64,000 nucleotides of DNA from contig NZ_KB913025.1 in assembly GCF_000384075.1 (NCBI RefSeq), forward strand, positions 4,187,936 to 4,251,935, written 5' to 3'. A model generated the notes under the pieces. That model ran no database searches. It was not told the origin of the DNA and saw only the letters and a program-made list of their open reading frames with translations. This document shows, in pieces, positions 15,881-25,458 of the stretch. This DNA is from Methylovulum miyakonense HT12 (GTDB lineage: Bacteria; Pseudomonadota; Gammaproteobacteria; Methylococcales; Methylomonadaceae). A program made the translations under genes and the position numbers. Positions within the stretch are counted from its first letter, which is position 1. Every line of letters begins with the position of its first letter.

Positions 15881-16297
15881 ATGCCACTTACGCTGACATT
15901 TACCACAGGTGTTTTACCTAATGAGGCCGTAAATCAAGTAATCGAAAAACTGACAGATTCCATGTTGAAATGGCATGGGTTGACAGGCAATAAAGTGATG
16001 ACCCCAGTAGTTACTGGTCAAGTACATATATTGCCAAACGGGGCGACTTTTACAGGTGGCAAAGAACTTCCAGCCGCTTGGGTAGAGTGGAAAGTGCCTT
16101 CGTTTGCATTTGCTACTCGTGAAATACAAATTGGCTATATTGAAGAGGCGACCAACATCGTATTTGAAGCCGCAGATGGCAAACTCCCGAAGGATCAGAT
16201 TTGGGTCAATGTTGTTCATGCCGTTGATGGCGCTTGGGGTATTGCAGGGAAAGCAATGACAAATGATGAACTGAAAACAGCCATATCCCAGGGTTAA
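15881..16297 (+). CDS. Tautomerase-like protein
   Basis: The 138-residue product begins MPLTLTFTTGVLP, with the Pro directly after the start Met as in tautomerase-superfamily enzymes where Pro1 is the catalytic base. Length is double that of a 4-oxalocrotonate tautomerase monomer, as in the fused or long forms. WVNVVHAVDGAWGIAGKAMTNDEL resembles other tautomerase-like proteins. An AGGAG site lies 9 bp before the ATG. The divergent TetR gene and its three operators imply induction by a small effector. Confidence 0.65.
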   Translation: MPLTLTFTTGVLPNEAVNQVIEKLTDSMLKWHGLTGNKVMTPVVTGQVHILPNGATFTGGKELPAAWVEWKVPSFAFATREIQIGYIEEATNIVFEAADGKLPKDQIWVNVVHAVDGAWGIAGKAMTNDELKTAISQG

Positions 16298-16453
16298 GCG
16301 CGAAGTAGAAATTGGGTTGGGGTAATGGTAAAAATCAACGTAATGTTGTTTTGTAAAGATGGCATCAAAAAAACCTCTGCCATGTATTCAATTAATTTTT
16401 ACCACTACCCCATTGGACTTCAAGGGCATCTTCAATTTGAAATCGAACCCACC

Positions 16454-16897
16454 ATGAAATATATAATTTCTGCGCTCACTATTACAGTTCTTAGTGGCTG
16501 TGCTAGTGTTGCTGGCAACTTATCTTCCCCAGTCATTTTAAGCAGTTCGCCAAGTGAGGAAAAATTAATTGCAACTCAGGTATCCCGAAAAGTTATTGAA
16601 AGGGCCAGTATTGCGGGTAGTGATGAAGAACTCAGGTTAATGTTGGTCGAGTTTCCCCCTAAATTTGCCAGCGTAGCACACACCCATCCTGTGATTGGCT
16701 TGTGCTATGTTATTAAGGGGGTTGCGGAATCGCAATATGAAGGTGAGAAGTTAAAAACGCTACATGCAGGAGATTCCTATCAAGACTCAGCAACAAAAAA
16801 ACATTTGTTGTTTAGAAATGCCAGCGAAACTGACACGCTTAAATTCACCTGCGCTGCTAAAATTAAAATAAATCAGGCGTTTATGTTGCCACTGTAG
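16454..16897 (+). CDS. Cupin-domain lipoprotein
   Basis: I choose the ATG at 16454 because it gives a lipoprotein signal, MKYIISALTITVLSGCAS, with lipobox VLSGC. The mature part is a single cupin: HTHPVIGLCYVIKGVAESQYEGEKLKTLHAGDSYQDSATKKHLLFRN, with two His of the metal site in the first motif and a His in the second. An envelope-anchored cupin could bind a metal or small ligand. Substrate unknown. Confidence 0.75.
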   Translation: MKYIISALTITVLSGCASVAGNLSSPVILSSSPSEEKLIATQVSRKVIERASIAGSDEELRLMLVEFPPKFASVAHTHPVIGLCYVIKGVAESQYEGEKLKTLHAGDSYQDSATKKHLLFRNASETDTLKFTCAAKIKINQAFMLPL

Positions 16898-17189
16898 TGG
16901 CGTAACAAGCTCAATATTGGGCTTTAATACAAGTTTGGCCCTGGTTTTCTTTTATGACCAACAAGTCGGTCAAAGGGACGCGCCTTCCGTTGGCGGTTTT
17001 GAAGTTTAGTTTTTTATCAAGGCCTGGCGGTTTCGCTCAAGCTTACAGAGCGGGTTTCCTTCGTAAATGACTCAAGTTAACTTGTAACCTTTTTGATAGC
17101 AACACAGCCAAATTTGAAAGCAAGACCCAGAGTGGTTTATGCCTCAAATTAGCGTAAATTGCTGGCATTCATGATTGCTAGGATCGAAC

Positions 17190-18263
17190 ATGCCAAACTC
17201 TGCCAACACCATCATCTTGCCGACTAAAGACGATCCCCGTTGGCAAGCCGTACTGGCCCGCGATATAAACGCCGATGGCAAGTTTTACTATTCGGTCAAA
17301 ACCACAGGTGTTTATTGCCGCCCTTCTTGCCCTTCACGCACCGCCAAACCGGAAAATGTGCTTTTTCATACTAGCCGGGAAGAAGCCGAAACCGCTGGTT
17401 TTCGTCCTTGCCGACGTTGCAAACCGGATCAGCCTTCCTTGCGCGAACAACATGCCGACAAAGTCAGCGACATTTGCCGTTTGTTGGAAACAGCGGAAAC
17501 AGAATCTAGCCTCGCCGAGTTGGCGGCAATTGCTGGACTTAGCACTTTCCACTTCCACCGAGTTTTTAAGGCAATCACGGGTTTGACACCAAAAGCCTAT
17601 GCGACAGCCCAGCGCAGCCATCGGGTACGGATACAATTGGTGACCAGCCAGTCGGTCACTTCTGCCATCTATAATGCAGGCTATAACGCCAACAGCCGTT
17701 TTTATGAACAAGCACCGCAATTGCTAGGTATGACGCCCTCCGATTATCGTAAGGGCGGCACCAATAGCCGGATTCGTTTTGCCTTGGGTGAATGCGCGTT
17801 GGGCGCGATTCTGGTCGCTGCTAGCGACATCGGGCTGTGTGCAATTGCCTTGGGCGATGACCCCAACCGCTTGGCGGAGGAATTACAAGACCGTTTCCCT
17901 CAAGCAGAACTCATCGGTGGCGATAGCGAATTCGAACAATGGGTTGCCCAAGTGGTGAGCTTTGTCGAAGCGCCCGCCATTGGCTTGGATTTGCCACTAG
18001 ACTTGCGCGGAACAGCCTTTCAGCAGCGGGTTTGGCAAGCCTTGCGGCAAATTCCGGTAGGCGCAAAAGTCAGTTACACCGATATTGCTCAGCGCATCGG
18101 TTCACCAAAATCAGTTCGCGCGGTGGCAGGCGCGTGCGCTGCCAATACCCTGGCGGTAGCGATTCCCTGCCATCGGGTCGTGCGCTCAGATGGCAGTTTA
18201 TCGGGTTACCGCTGGGGTGTGGAACGTAAAGCCGCGTTGTTACGGCGGGAGAGTGAAGAATGA
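17190..18263 (+). CDS. ada: Ada bifunctional alkylation-response activator and O6-methylguanine methyltransferase
   Basis: The 357-residue product shows all Ada parts. The N-terminal zinc domain has FYYSVKTTGVYCRPSCPSR and FRPCRRCKPD (the methylphosphotriester-accepting Cys is in this set). An AraC-type helix-turn-helix follows (LAELAAIAGLSTFHFHRVFKAITGLTPKAY). The C-terminal methyltransferase has FQQRVWQALRQIPVGAKVSY and the acceptor Cys in AIPCHRVVR. It repairs methylated DNA and activates repair genes when methylated. It overlaps the next gene, alkA, by 4 bp (ATGA). Confidence 0.95.
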   Translation: MPNSANTIILPTKDDPRWQAVLARDINADGKFYYSVKTTGVYCRPSCPSRTAKPENVLFHTSREEAETAGFRPCRRCKPDQPSLREQHADKVSDICRLLETAETESSLAELAAIAGLSTFHFHRVFKAITGLTPKAYATAQRSHRVRIQLVTSQSVTSAIYNAGYNANSRFYEQAPQLLGMTPSDYRKGGTNSRIRFALGECALGAILVAASDIGLCAIALGDDPNRLAEELQDRFPQAELIGGDSEFEQWVAQVVSFVEAPAIGLDLPLDLRGTAFQQRVWQALRQIPVGAKVSYTDIAQRIGSPKSVRAVAGACAANTLAVAIPCHRVVRSDGSLSGYRWGVERKAALLRRESEE

Positions 18264-19165
18264 ATGCCACCGTTGTGTCATGCACGACGCTACCCTTGCC
18301 AACAAATTATCGAATGATGGACATTCTGACTTTCCATAACCGCGATGCGTTGGCGATTGCTGAAACAGTCGAGGGCAATTGTTTGGGTAAAGGGATTATC
18401 TGGCAGGGCGCCCCCGCTTGTTTGACAGTCCGCTTCTTGCCCTTGTGCGCTGAAATAGAACTCAGCATCGATCATCCGCTTGCTTCAGCTAAAGTTGACG
18501 AATTGACCGCATTGGCAACCCGAATGCTGGGATTGGATCAAGCCGTTGAAATTTTTGAGGAAGGCGTTGCCCGACATCCGCAGCTTGGCAAGTTGATCCA
18601 GAAACAATCCGGATTGCGGGTGCCAGTTGCACCGTCGGTATTTGAAGCCTTAACTTGGGCGATTACCGGACAGCAAATCAGCGTTGCCGCCGCTGTTTCA
18701 ATACGCCGTAAATTAATCCAGTTGGTCGGCTTACAGCATTCTAGCGGCTTATATTGCTACCCGGATGCACAACTTGTTAAGGATTTAAGCATAAACGAGT
18801 TACGCCAGACGGGATTTTCGCAAAGCAAAGCGCAAACTTTGCTGACGGTGAGCCAAATGGTGGCATCTGGTGAACTGGTATTGAATATCTCGAAAGAAGA
18901 GCCGTCGATAGCACAAATCCGGCAACAATTATTGGCGGTCCGCGGCATAGGACCTTGGACGGTCAATTACGCGCTATTACGTGGCTATGGTTGGTTGGAC
19001 GGATCACTGCACGGCGATGCCGCTGTCCGGCGTGGCTTGCAAATGCTATTGGATCACGATGGGGTCATGGATGAAAACCAGACCCAGAAATGGCTTGAGG
19101 GCTTTGCGCCGTGGCGGGCATTGGTCGCCGCGCATTTATGGGAGCTGGTCGCTAACGGCGGGTAA
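18260..19165 (+). CDS. alkA: AlkA-type 3-methyladenine DNA glycosylase II
   Basis: The 301-residue protein has an AlkA N-terminal domain and a HhH-GPD core: VPVAPSVFEALTWAITGQQISVAAAVSIRRKL, then LLAVRGIGPWTVNYALLRGYGWLDGSLHGDAAVRRGL with the catalytic Asp in HGDAAVRR. It removes alkylated bases. The 4-bp overlap with ada makes translational coupling and Ada-driven expression likely. MITE copy 2 lies 54 bp after its stop. Confidence 0.9.
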   Translation: MNATVVSCTTLPLPTNYRMMDILTFHNRDALAIAETVEGNCLGKGIIWQGAPACLTVRFLPLCAEIELSIDHPLASAKVDELTALATRMLGLDQAVEIFEEGVARHPQLGKLIQKQSGLRVPVAPSVFEALTWAITGQQISVAAAVSIRRKLIQLVGLQHSSGLYCYPDAQLVKDLSINELRQTGFSQSKAQTLLTVSQMVASGELVLNISKEEPSIAQIRQQLLAVRGIGPWTVNYALLRGYGWLDGSLHGDAAVRRGLQMLLDHDGVMDENQTQKWLEGFAPWRALVAAHLWELVANGG

Positions 19166-19219
19166 AGATATTGTTACTGTCCTAACAGTAAAAGGACTAA
19201 TCCATACATCAAAAAATAT

Positions 19220-19343
19220 GGCTATGTCACCGTTAATTATGGAAGCCTTAAACGACGCGGCTTTAAGCAAAAACTACAATCCGCATGAAATAAGGCTTTT
19301 CACAGAAAATAAAATTTCTTCAACAATTAACGGTGACATAGCC
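19220..19343. mobile_element. 124-bp MITE, copy 2
   Basis: Same length and ends (GGCTATGTCACCGTTAATT) as copy 1, inserted in the opposite orientation, with 8-bp direct repeats AAAAATAT at 19212-19219 and 19344-19351. The interior aligns with copy 1 along its whole length with scattered substitutions. Confidence 0.85.
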
Positions 19344-19481
19344 AAAAATATCGATAGCGAAGAACTCCAACCAAGCATCCGACCAATTAATTTAAGCGCA
19401 ATTATCGGAGTGTTGCCGCCAAACAAACGCGATAACCTGTGGCTGTTTTCAACCACAACCACATCTGCTTTGGAGTCAAAC

Positions 19482-20136
19482 ATGCAACACGCCCATATTC
19501 TCGGCAAACCCCCGATCCTTTATTTTGGCACTCCAGTCATTTTAGTCAGCACCATCAATGAAGATGGTACTGCGAACCTTGCGCCAATGTCTTCGGCGTG
19601 GTGGCTCGGCTGACGGTGTATGTTGGGCTTTGCCAATTCCTCCCAAACCCCGCAAAATTTGCTCAGGACAGGCGAATGTACACTCAATTTGGCCTCCGTA
19701 AAGGAAGTCGACGCCGTGGATAGGTTGGCCCGGTTGACGGGTACTGAAAATATCCCAGCCATGAAGCATGGCGATGGGTTACCGCTATGAACCCCGCAAA
19801 TTCGAGACAGCAGGGCTGACGCCCGTGCCGTCGCTGACCGTTGCGCCGCCACTTGTATTGGAATGCCCAGTTCAACTGGAAGCCGTCGTTGCTGGGCAAT
19901 CTGCCATGATGCAAGATGATCCACGGGTTGCTGGCCTTTTCGTCGCCATTGAAATGCGTATTACCCGCGTTCACCTGCATCCCGACATCTTGCTGGATGG
20001 CAATCCCGACCGCATAGACCCGAACCGATGGCGGCCTTTGCTGATGAGTTTCCAACACTTTTACGGCTTGGGTGAACGGGTCCATGAGTCGCGATTAGCA
20101 GAAATTCCCGAAGCAATGTATCGGATGCCGGATTAG
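19482..20136 (+). pseudogene. Flavin reductase-family gene, broken
   Basis: The frame from 19482 reads PVILVSTINEDGTANLAPMSSAWWLG, an FMN-binding split-barrel flavin reductase start, then hits TGA at 19611 (most simply a Trp codon changed). It continues RCMLGFANSSQTPQNLLRTGECTLNL to about 19765, where one extra G shifts the frame. The shifted frame MGYRYEPRKFETAGLTPVPS...EIPEAMYRMPD runs to 20136. Length without the two lesions (about 217 residues) is normal for the family. Confidence 0.8.
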
Positions 20137-20153
20137 AATCGGCTAAGATGCTT

Positions 20154-20915
20154 TCAATGCCGCCCGGCAGTAACGCCGCCATCTAAAGGCAATACCGCGC
20201 CTGTTATCCATCCTGACTTGTCGTTATCAGCCAAAAACAAAAAAGCGGCAGTGGTGTCATGTACTTGACCGTTACGCCCTAAAGGATGGAAGCTGTTAAA
20301 CCCTGCTAATTGTTCCGGGGTCAGTAAGGGATCAAACAACGGTGTTTCAACCACAGCGGGGGCTATGGCATTGACGCGGATGCTATCGGAGGCAAATTCA
20401 ATCGCCAAGCTGCGGGTTAGGGCATGCACCCCACCTTTGGCGGTGGCGGCGGCACTGCACGGTGTCGCGGCAATGGCATGTTCTGACCACATAGAACCGA
20501 CATTAATAATAGCACCGCCGCGCCCACCTTGACGCATCGCCTGAACCGCTGCTTGGGAGGTAAAAAAATAGCCCTTGAGGACATGGAAATAGGCATCAAA
20601 GTCAGCTTCGGTGTGTTCTAAAAAAGGCAAGGTGCGGAAAATACCGGCGTTGTTAACCAGCACATCAACCTGCCCAAACCGTTGCATGGCTAGGGCGATG
20701 ACTTGTTGGCTTATCGCCATTTGACCTATGTCGCCAGCCAGCCAAGCTACCCGTTCTCCGCTGGGGTCTAGCTTTTCCGCCAGTTCGGCCAAGGGCTGTT
20801 CGCGTCTGCCATTAAGCACCACTATTGCGCCAGCCGCAAAAAAACCGATTGCCGCATCTTGGCCCATGCCACTGCCAGCTCCGGTAATCACTACCACTTT
20901 GTTTTGCAAACTCAT
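20154..20915 (-). CDS. SDR-family oxidoreductase with Tyr-to-Ala change
   Basis: ATG at 20915 (MSLQNKVVVITGAGSGMGQ) is preferred, giving 253 residues. The cofactor motif TGAGSGMG and NNAG are intact, and the end, ITGAVLPLDGGVTAGRH, is typical. The active-site helix reads TPCSAAATAKGGVHALT: the Lys is present but the position of the catalytic Tyr is Ala (relatives have SSAYSMAKAG). It may be inactive or use another mechanism. It is divergent from an HxlR regulator. Confidence 0.8.
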   Translation of the reverse strand: MSLQNKVVVITGAGSGMGQDAAIGFFAAGAIVVLNGRREQPLAELAEKLDPSGERVAWLAGDIGQMAISQQVIALAMQRFGQVDVLVNNAGIFRTLPFLEHTEADFDAYFHVLKGYFFTSQAAVQAMRQGGRGGAIINVGSMWSEHAIAATPCSAAATAKGGVHALTRSLAIEFASDSIRVNAIAPAVVETPLFDPLLTPEQLAGFNSFHPLGRNGQVHDTTAAFLFLADNDKSGWITGAVLPLDGGVTAGRH

Positions 20916-21052
20916 TGTTTTCTCCCGTAAAGTAAATATAAAGCCAATGAAGGCATACGCGGCATCTTGGGTTAAGCTACCGTTGGTAAGCACTTTACGG
21001 GTTATTTAACCAATTGAAAATAATGTACAAATTTGAAAGGTGACTATCTTTT

Positions 21053-21430
21053 ATGAAAGAAACGGCAAAATTTGCGGCATCCAAGGCAGGAACAAATGTC
21101 GAATTCAAAACAAAGACGGCACTCAATGTCGCCGAAACCATAGAAGCCATCTTCGGCTGTAAATGGTCGCTACGTATTCTTGCACTTATCCGTGAAGGTA
21201 TTAACCGACCAACCGCAATCGAACGTGCACTGGAAGGCTTAACCCCGAAAGTGCAAAATTATTATTTCCGCCGCATGATGGTTTTAGGGATTTTGGAGCG
21301 GGTAGTGTTTGCCGAAGTGCCGCCTAGGGTGGAATATCATCTGACAAGCTTTGGCGAACGCTTGCTACCACTGCTGGATGCCATTCTTGCTTTGCAGCGG
21401 GAATTGGAAGCGGAGGTGGACGGCGACTAG
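21053..21430 (+). CDS. HxlR-family regulator
   Basis: The 125-residue product is one winged helix of the HxlR type: IEAIFGCKWSLRILALIREGINRPTAIERALEGLTPKVQNYYFRRMMVLGILERVVFAEVPPRVEYHLTSFGERLLPLLDAI. The Cys in FGCKW matches the redox- or electrophile-sensing Cys seen near the N-terminus in several HxlR proteins. Being divergent from the SDR gene, it is the likely regulator of that gene. Confidence 0.85.
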   Translation: MKETAKFAASKAGTNVEFKTKTALNVAETIEAIFGCKWSLRILALIREGINRPTAIERALEGLTPKVQNYYFRRMMVLGILERVVFAEVPPRVEYHLTSFGERLLPLLDAILALQRELEAEVDGD

Positions 21431-21613
21431 CTGCGTCCTGTTGCCGAGGTCAAGCCATGCCAATTTAAAGGCAATGTTGGACAGGAAACTTTAATTTATA
21501 ATCCGCCCAACACGTTTGCAGACATCGCTTTCAGTGGCGAATGTTGGTTAAAGAGCGATAATCAGCGTGTTATACTCTTGTAAATCAATTACATATCAAA
21601 TGGATATTTTCCT

Positions 21614-22219
21614 ATGCATATCGCCATCCTGACCTTCCAAGGCTTTAATGAACTCGATTCGCTCATTGCCCTCGGTTTGCTTAATCGGATTAAAAAAACC
21701 TCTTGGCGAGTAACGCTTTGCTGCCCGGAACCGACTGTCACATCAATGAACGGTGTTGTCATTCATGCCCAATCGACCTTGGTGGAGGCGGCTTCAGCGG
21801 ATGCGGTGATTATCGGCAGCGGCATCAAAACACGGGAAATTGTGAATGATCCGCTTTTAATGTCGGCATTGCGTTTGGATCCTCAGCGTCAGCTTATAGG
21901 CGCACAATGTTCAGGGACACTGGTTCTTGCCAAGCTTGGGATATTAGGCAATGTACCGGCTTGCACTGACCTTACAACCAAGCCGTGGGTTCAAGAAGCC
22001 GGCGTCGAGGTTTTGAACCAAGCGTTCTACGCATCGGGCAATGTTGCCACAGCTGGAGGATGTTTTGCTTCGCCGTACCTTGCGGCTTGGATGATTGCCC
22101 GCACTGAAGGCGAAGAGGCCGCCCGTTCGGCGCTGCACTATGTAGCGCCAGTAGGTGAGAAAGATGAGTATGTCGAGCGTGCAATGGCAAACATTACTCC
22201 GTATTTGACACGGCAATAA
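21614..22219 (+). CDS. DJ-1/PfpI-family protein
   Basis: The 201-residue protein has the DJ-1/PfpI fold: MHIAILTFQGFNELDSLIALG, a nucleophile elbow IGAQCSGTLVLAKLGIL with Cys in the QCSG turn, and VATAGGCFASPYLAAWMI. It resembles the subgroup used as amidase, glyoxalase-like or regulatory proteins. The Glu before the nucleophile usual in glyoxalase members is not obvious. It stands alone between two HxlR genes. Confidence 0.8.
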   Translation: MHIAILTFQGFNELDSLIALGLLNRIKKTSWRVTLCCPEPTVTSMNGVVIHAQSTLVEAASADAVIIGSGIKTREIVNDPLLMSALRLDPQRQLIGAQCSGTLVLAKLGILGNVPACTDLTTKPWVQEAGVEVLNQAFYASGNVATAGGCFASPYLAAWMIARTEGEEAARSALHYVAPVGEKDEYVERAMANITPYLTRQ

Positions 22220-22394
22220 TGCTTAACCTTAGCCAACCGTTAATCCACTTTTGCGGCGGTTCGCAACAAAACCAAAACAACTAATAATCCACCAGACAAA
22301 TGGCTTAAGTCGGCAGAGCTATAAACGTTCAAGGAATTGACCGCTACAAAGTTGGCTACAATGACCTGTTTAAGACGGGTATCCTATCCCGTTT

Positions 22395-22814
22395 TCAATT
22401 ACCGCCCTCCGTATCATCAGCATCAGCATCATCGTTACATACCAACGGGTTATCGGGGTCGCTCAGACTCCACCTTAAGGCCAACGCATTGATTTCATCC
22501 AATAAAGCAACCAGATCATGCCCGCGTTGCGTAAAGCTATACGACACTTTCGGAGGGATGGTCGCTTCTTGTTCGCGCAGCAAAATACCCGCGCTTTCCA
22601 GCATCCGCAGCCGTTCGGTCAACACTTTGGCGGAAATGGCGGGCATCTGCTTTTTTAGCTGCCCAAAACGAAGTGTGCTGTGGGTGCGGATTAGCCACAA
22701 GATATAAGTTGTCCACGGGCCAGTGAGCAGGCTGACCAAGCCGTGCATCGGGCAGCGCATGGCACTGTATTCGCGGATGTCAAACCCACCCATCAATTGC
22801 ATTTCTTTTCCCAA
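22395..22814 (-). CDS. HxlR-family regulator
   Basis: The 139-residue winged-helix protein reads CPMHGLVSLLTGPWTTYILWLIRTHSTLRFGQLKKQMPAISAKVLTERLRMLESAGIL, a typical HxlR core with Cys near the N-terminus; the C-terminal tail is acidic (DDADADDTEGGN). It is divergent from a beta-class GST gene with a 114-bp spacer that contains a symmetric site, so it is the probable regulator of the GST. Confidence 0.85.
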   Translation of the reverse strand: MGKEMQLMGGFDIREYSAMRCPMHGLVSLLTGPWTTYILWLIRTHSTLRFGQLKKQMPAISAKVLTERLRMLESAGILLREQEATIPPKVSYSFTQRGHDLVALLDEINALALRWSLSDPDNPLVCNDDADADDTEGGN

Positions 22815-22832
22815 TGGTTACTCCAGGGTGAT

Positions 22833-22853
22833 TAGTTACTTTTAAGTACCTAG
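22833..22853. promoter_or_regulatory. Candidate HxlR operator
   Basis: TAGTTACTTTTAAGTACCTAG is a near-palindrome centred on ACTT-TT-AAGT, the AGTNACT-type pattern reported for several HxlR regulators. It lies just upstream of the HxlR start and within the shared spacer with the GST gene. Confidence 0.5.
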
Positions 22854-22928
22854 TTGCTAATAAAAACCTTGTCACTAAAATAGCACCCGTCGGGCCTGAC
22901 AACCAACACTTTTTTAGGAGACTTTATT

Positions 22929-23534
22929 ATGAAACTTTACTTTACCCCTGGCGCTTGTTCGTTGTCCCCGCATATCGTCTTGAGCGAATTAGGCTTACCC
23001 TATACCTTGGAACAGGTTGATTTAAAAACCAAACTAACCGCAAGCGGCGAAGATTTCAACGCCATCAATGCCAAATCTTCAGTTCCCGTGCTGGAGTTGG
23101 ACAACTGCGAACGCTTAACCGAAAGTTCGGCGATTATCCAATATTTGGCAGACCAAAAGCCGGAAACTGGTTTGGCTCCTGCCAACGGCACTTGGGAACG
23201 TGTCCGCTTGCAGGAATGGCTGAACTTCATTTCTACCGAATTGCATAAAACCTTTGGACCGATTTTGATGCCAGATGCTGGCGAACAAGCTAGTGAGTTC
23301 TATCTGAAAAAACTGAAAGACAAGCTCGGTTTTGTTGCTGACCAACTGGTAGGCAAAGCGTACTTGATGGGCGATCAATTCTCGATTGCCGATGCCTATT
23401 TGTTTACCGTATTGAATTGGCATAAATGGATTAATCTGGACTTGTCCGCGTGGCCGACGCTGGCTGATTACCAACAGCGCGTTGCCGCTCGCCCGAGAGT
23501 GCAGGCGGCCTTGCAGGCCGAAGGTTTATTGTAA
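22929..23534 (+). CDS. gstA: Beta-class glutathione transferase
   Basis: The 201-residue product begins MKLYFTPGACSLSPHIVLSELGLPYTLEQVDLK, the classic bacterial beta-class start with the active-site Cys (GACS). SSVPVLEL and TESSAIIQYLADQ form the glutathione site; QFSIADAYLFTVLNW is the C-terminal motif. It detoxifies electrophiles in the cytoplasm. Regulation by the divergent HxlR protein is likely. Confidence 0.9.
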   Translation: MKLYFTPGACSLSPHIVLSELGLPYTLEQVDLKTKLTASGEDFNAINAKSSVPVLELDNCERLTESSAIIQYLADQKPETGLAPANGTWERVRLQEWLNFISTELHKTFGPILMPDAGEQASEFYLKKLKDKLGFVADQLVGKAYLMGDQFSIADAYLFTVLNWHKWINLDLSAWPTLADYQQRVAARPRVQAALQAEGLL

Positions 23535-23620
23535 TAGGGGATATATCAGTCTTCCGGCAAGCTTTGTCACCACTTAGCTTGCTGGATTTCCGCCCAAACC
23601 AAAATTCAAGGGATCCATTT

Positions 23621-24082
23621 ATGTGGCGTATCGCCCAACAGGAAGATAGTGCGGCTATCATGGCCTTATGTGCAAATTTATACGACGAAGACCCTAGCCA
23701 AGACCCGCATAGCCATCAACCCATCATCGAAAAAACCTTGGCGGAACTGTTTGCCAGGCCGCTACGCGGTAAAGCGGTGGTGTTGGAACAAAACGGCGAA
23801 ATTTGCGGCTACGCACTGTTGATGGCGTTTTGGTCGAATGAGTTCGGTGGCGAAATCATCATTGTCGATGAACTGTATGTCATGCCTACCTTCCGGCAAC
23901 AAGGCCATGCCACGCAGTTGTTCACCACGCTACAAACGCCGGACAATCCACTACGGTCTAATAACCTTGGGGCAATTTTCCTCGAAGTACGTCCGACCAA
24001 TCACCGGGCGATGGCGTTTTACCAACGGCTGGGGTTTAAATTGCACCCGAACAAGCACTTGGTGCTTTGTCCTGAGCTTTGA
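23621..24082 (+). CDS. GNAT N-acetyltransferase
   Basis: ATG at 23621 (MWRIAQQEDSAAIMAL) gives 153 residues. The acetyl-CoA loop reads VDELYVMPTFRQQGHATQLF (QxxGxA) and the C-terminal motif is VRPTNHRAMAFYQRLGF. The target is unknown. A degenerate duplicate of its last 90 bp lies at 25329-25420, beyond the next gene, so a segmental duplication happened here. Confidence 0.85.
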   Translation: MWRIAQQEDSAAIMALCANLYDEDPSQDPHSHQPIIEKTLAELFARPLRGKAVVLEQNGEICGYALLMAFWSNEFGGEIIIVDELYVMPTFRQQGHATQLFTTLQTPDNPLRSNNLGAIFLEVRPTNHRAMAFYQRLGFKLHPNKHLVLCPEL

Positions 24083-24239
24083 TTAATTTGCTGGATATAT
24101 CATGTTAAAAAACTCTCGATATTGGGCTTCAAAAATTTTTAAAAAAATTGGTAAGGTTTTGTAGGTGATTGCGACTAACGATTAGGATGGCAATGATTAC
24201 TTATTAACCTTTTATTAAACTGATAGACAGGAATTGATT

Positions 24240-24395
24240 ATGACCCAAAAAACTAGGCTGGCTTCTACCTTTGCGAATACGCCCACCCCTTACTATGCGG
24301 CAATTTTTTCCAATTAGAACACGGTTAACATGTCTGGTTATGCGGCGATGGGGATAAAATATTGCAATTGGCATCCTAACAACCTAGGTAATTAA
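24240..24395 (+). pseudogene. Antibiotic biosynthesis monooxygenase-like remnant
   Basis: The ATG at 24240 starts MTQKTRLASTFANTPTPYYAAIFSN and stops. A degraded continuation NMSGYAAMGIKY resembles the start of small ABM-domain monooxygenases (YYAVIFTS...GYxxMA). The rest of the gap 24083-24541 shows no gene. Call from short similarity only. Confidence 0.45.
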
Positions 24396-24541
24396 GTTTC
24401 GAAAGCGTAGGCACCACAATCAGTGCATATATAGCAAAACTTGAGGAGATTCAATCCATATTTAGTAACAACTCAATGAATCCGTATTTAAGAGATTAAC
24501 CAAGTCATTGTCATCCTTATTTATAATTGGAAATATTAGCC

Positions 24542-25240
24542 ATGCAAGTCTTGATTGTACACGCACACCCAGAACCTAATAGCTTCAACGGCGCTTTAAC
24601 AAGATGTGCGGTTGAAACATTAGCTAGCATAGGTCATCAAGTCGTCGTATCCGACCTTTATGCCATGGGTTTTGACCCTGTTTCTGGACGACAGAATTTC
24701 ACTCATATGGCCGATCCAAACTATTTTCGTTTGCAAACCGAAGAAAAATACGCCAGCGCAACGAATGGTTATCACTCGGAACTGCAAGCAGAAATGGACA
24801 AACTCGTTGCTTGTGATCTGCTGATTTTTCAATTCCCTATGTGGTGGTTGGGTTTACCTGCCATTCTTAAAGGATGGGTTGATCGCGTATTTGCAGTCGG
24901 ACGGGTTTACGGTGGCGGACGATATTTTAATCAGGGAATGATGCATGGCAAGCGCGCTATGTGCTCAATCACCATCGGGGGGGCGTATGAAGTGTATTCC
25001 AGTCGCGGTGTCTATGCAGATATAGCGGAAATCCTTTTTCCTCTGCATCGGGGCATTTTCGGCTTCACTGGTTTTGAAGTATTAGAATCTTTTGTAGTGT
25101 ACGGGCTTAATGGTTTGGGAAACGATGAACGCATCCAATACTTGGAAAATTATCGGCTACGCCTGCTGAATCTCGATCAAACTAACACGATACCCATGCC
25201 GAATATGGATAACTACGAGAAAGGTATTTTTAAACAATAA
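24542..25240 (+). CDS. NQO1-like NAD(P)H:quinone oxidoreductase
   Basis: ATG at 24542 (MQVLIVHAHPEPNSFNGAL) gives 232 residues. The flavodoxin-like fold shows the FAD/FMN loop HAHPEPNSFN, LIFQFPMWWLGLPAILKGWVDRVFAVGRVYGGG, and SITIGGAYEVYSSRG. These are hallmarks of the NQO/MdaB/KefF group, which reduce quinones by two electrons. No regulator adjoins it. Confidence 0.85.
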   Translation: MQVLIVHAHPEPNSFNGALTRCAVETLASIGHQVVVSDLYAMGFDPVSGRQNFTHMADPNYFRLQTEEKYASATNGYHSELQAEMDKLVACDLLIFQFPMWWLGLPAILKGWVDRVFAVGRVYGGGRYFNQGMMHGKRAMCSITIGGAYEVYSSRGVYADIAEILFPLHRGIFGFTGFEVLESFVVYGLNGLGNDERIQYLENYRLRLLNLDQTNTIPMPNMDNYEKGIFKQ

Positions 25241-25328
25241 CTTAATTTAATGACAAGATGATTCATGGCAGGAGACAATAGAGTTACCTGTTGCGCTTGT
25301 TTTTGACAGTGTTTTCGCTTTTCTAAAT

Positions 25329-25420
25329 GAAGTACGCAGACCAATCACCGGGCGATGGCGTTTTACTAACGGCAGGGGTTTCAGTTACACCCGAACCAGC
25401 GCTTGCTAATTTGTCCTAAA
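25329..25420 (+). pseudogene. Duplicated 3' end of the GNAT gene
   Basis: The stretch repeats, with several changes, the last 90 bp of the gene at 23621-24082 (ACCAATCACCGGGCGATGGC and onward to TTTGTCCT). It has no start and carries an in-frame TAA (ttttacTAAcgg). It sits just before the next GNAT gene. Confidence 0.75.
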
Positions 25421-25458
25421 GAACGGTGTAACTCTTGTTGGGTATCAAAAGAAACATT

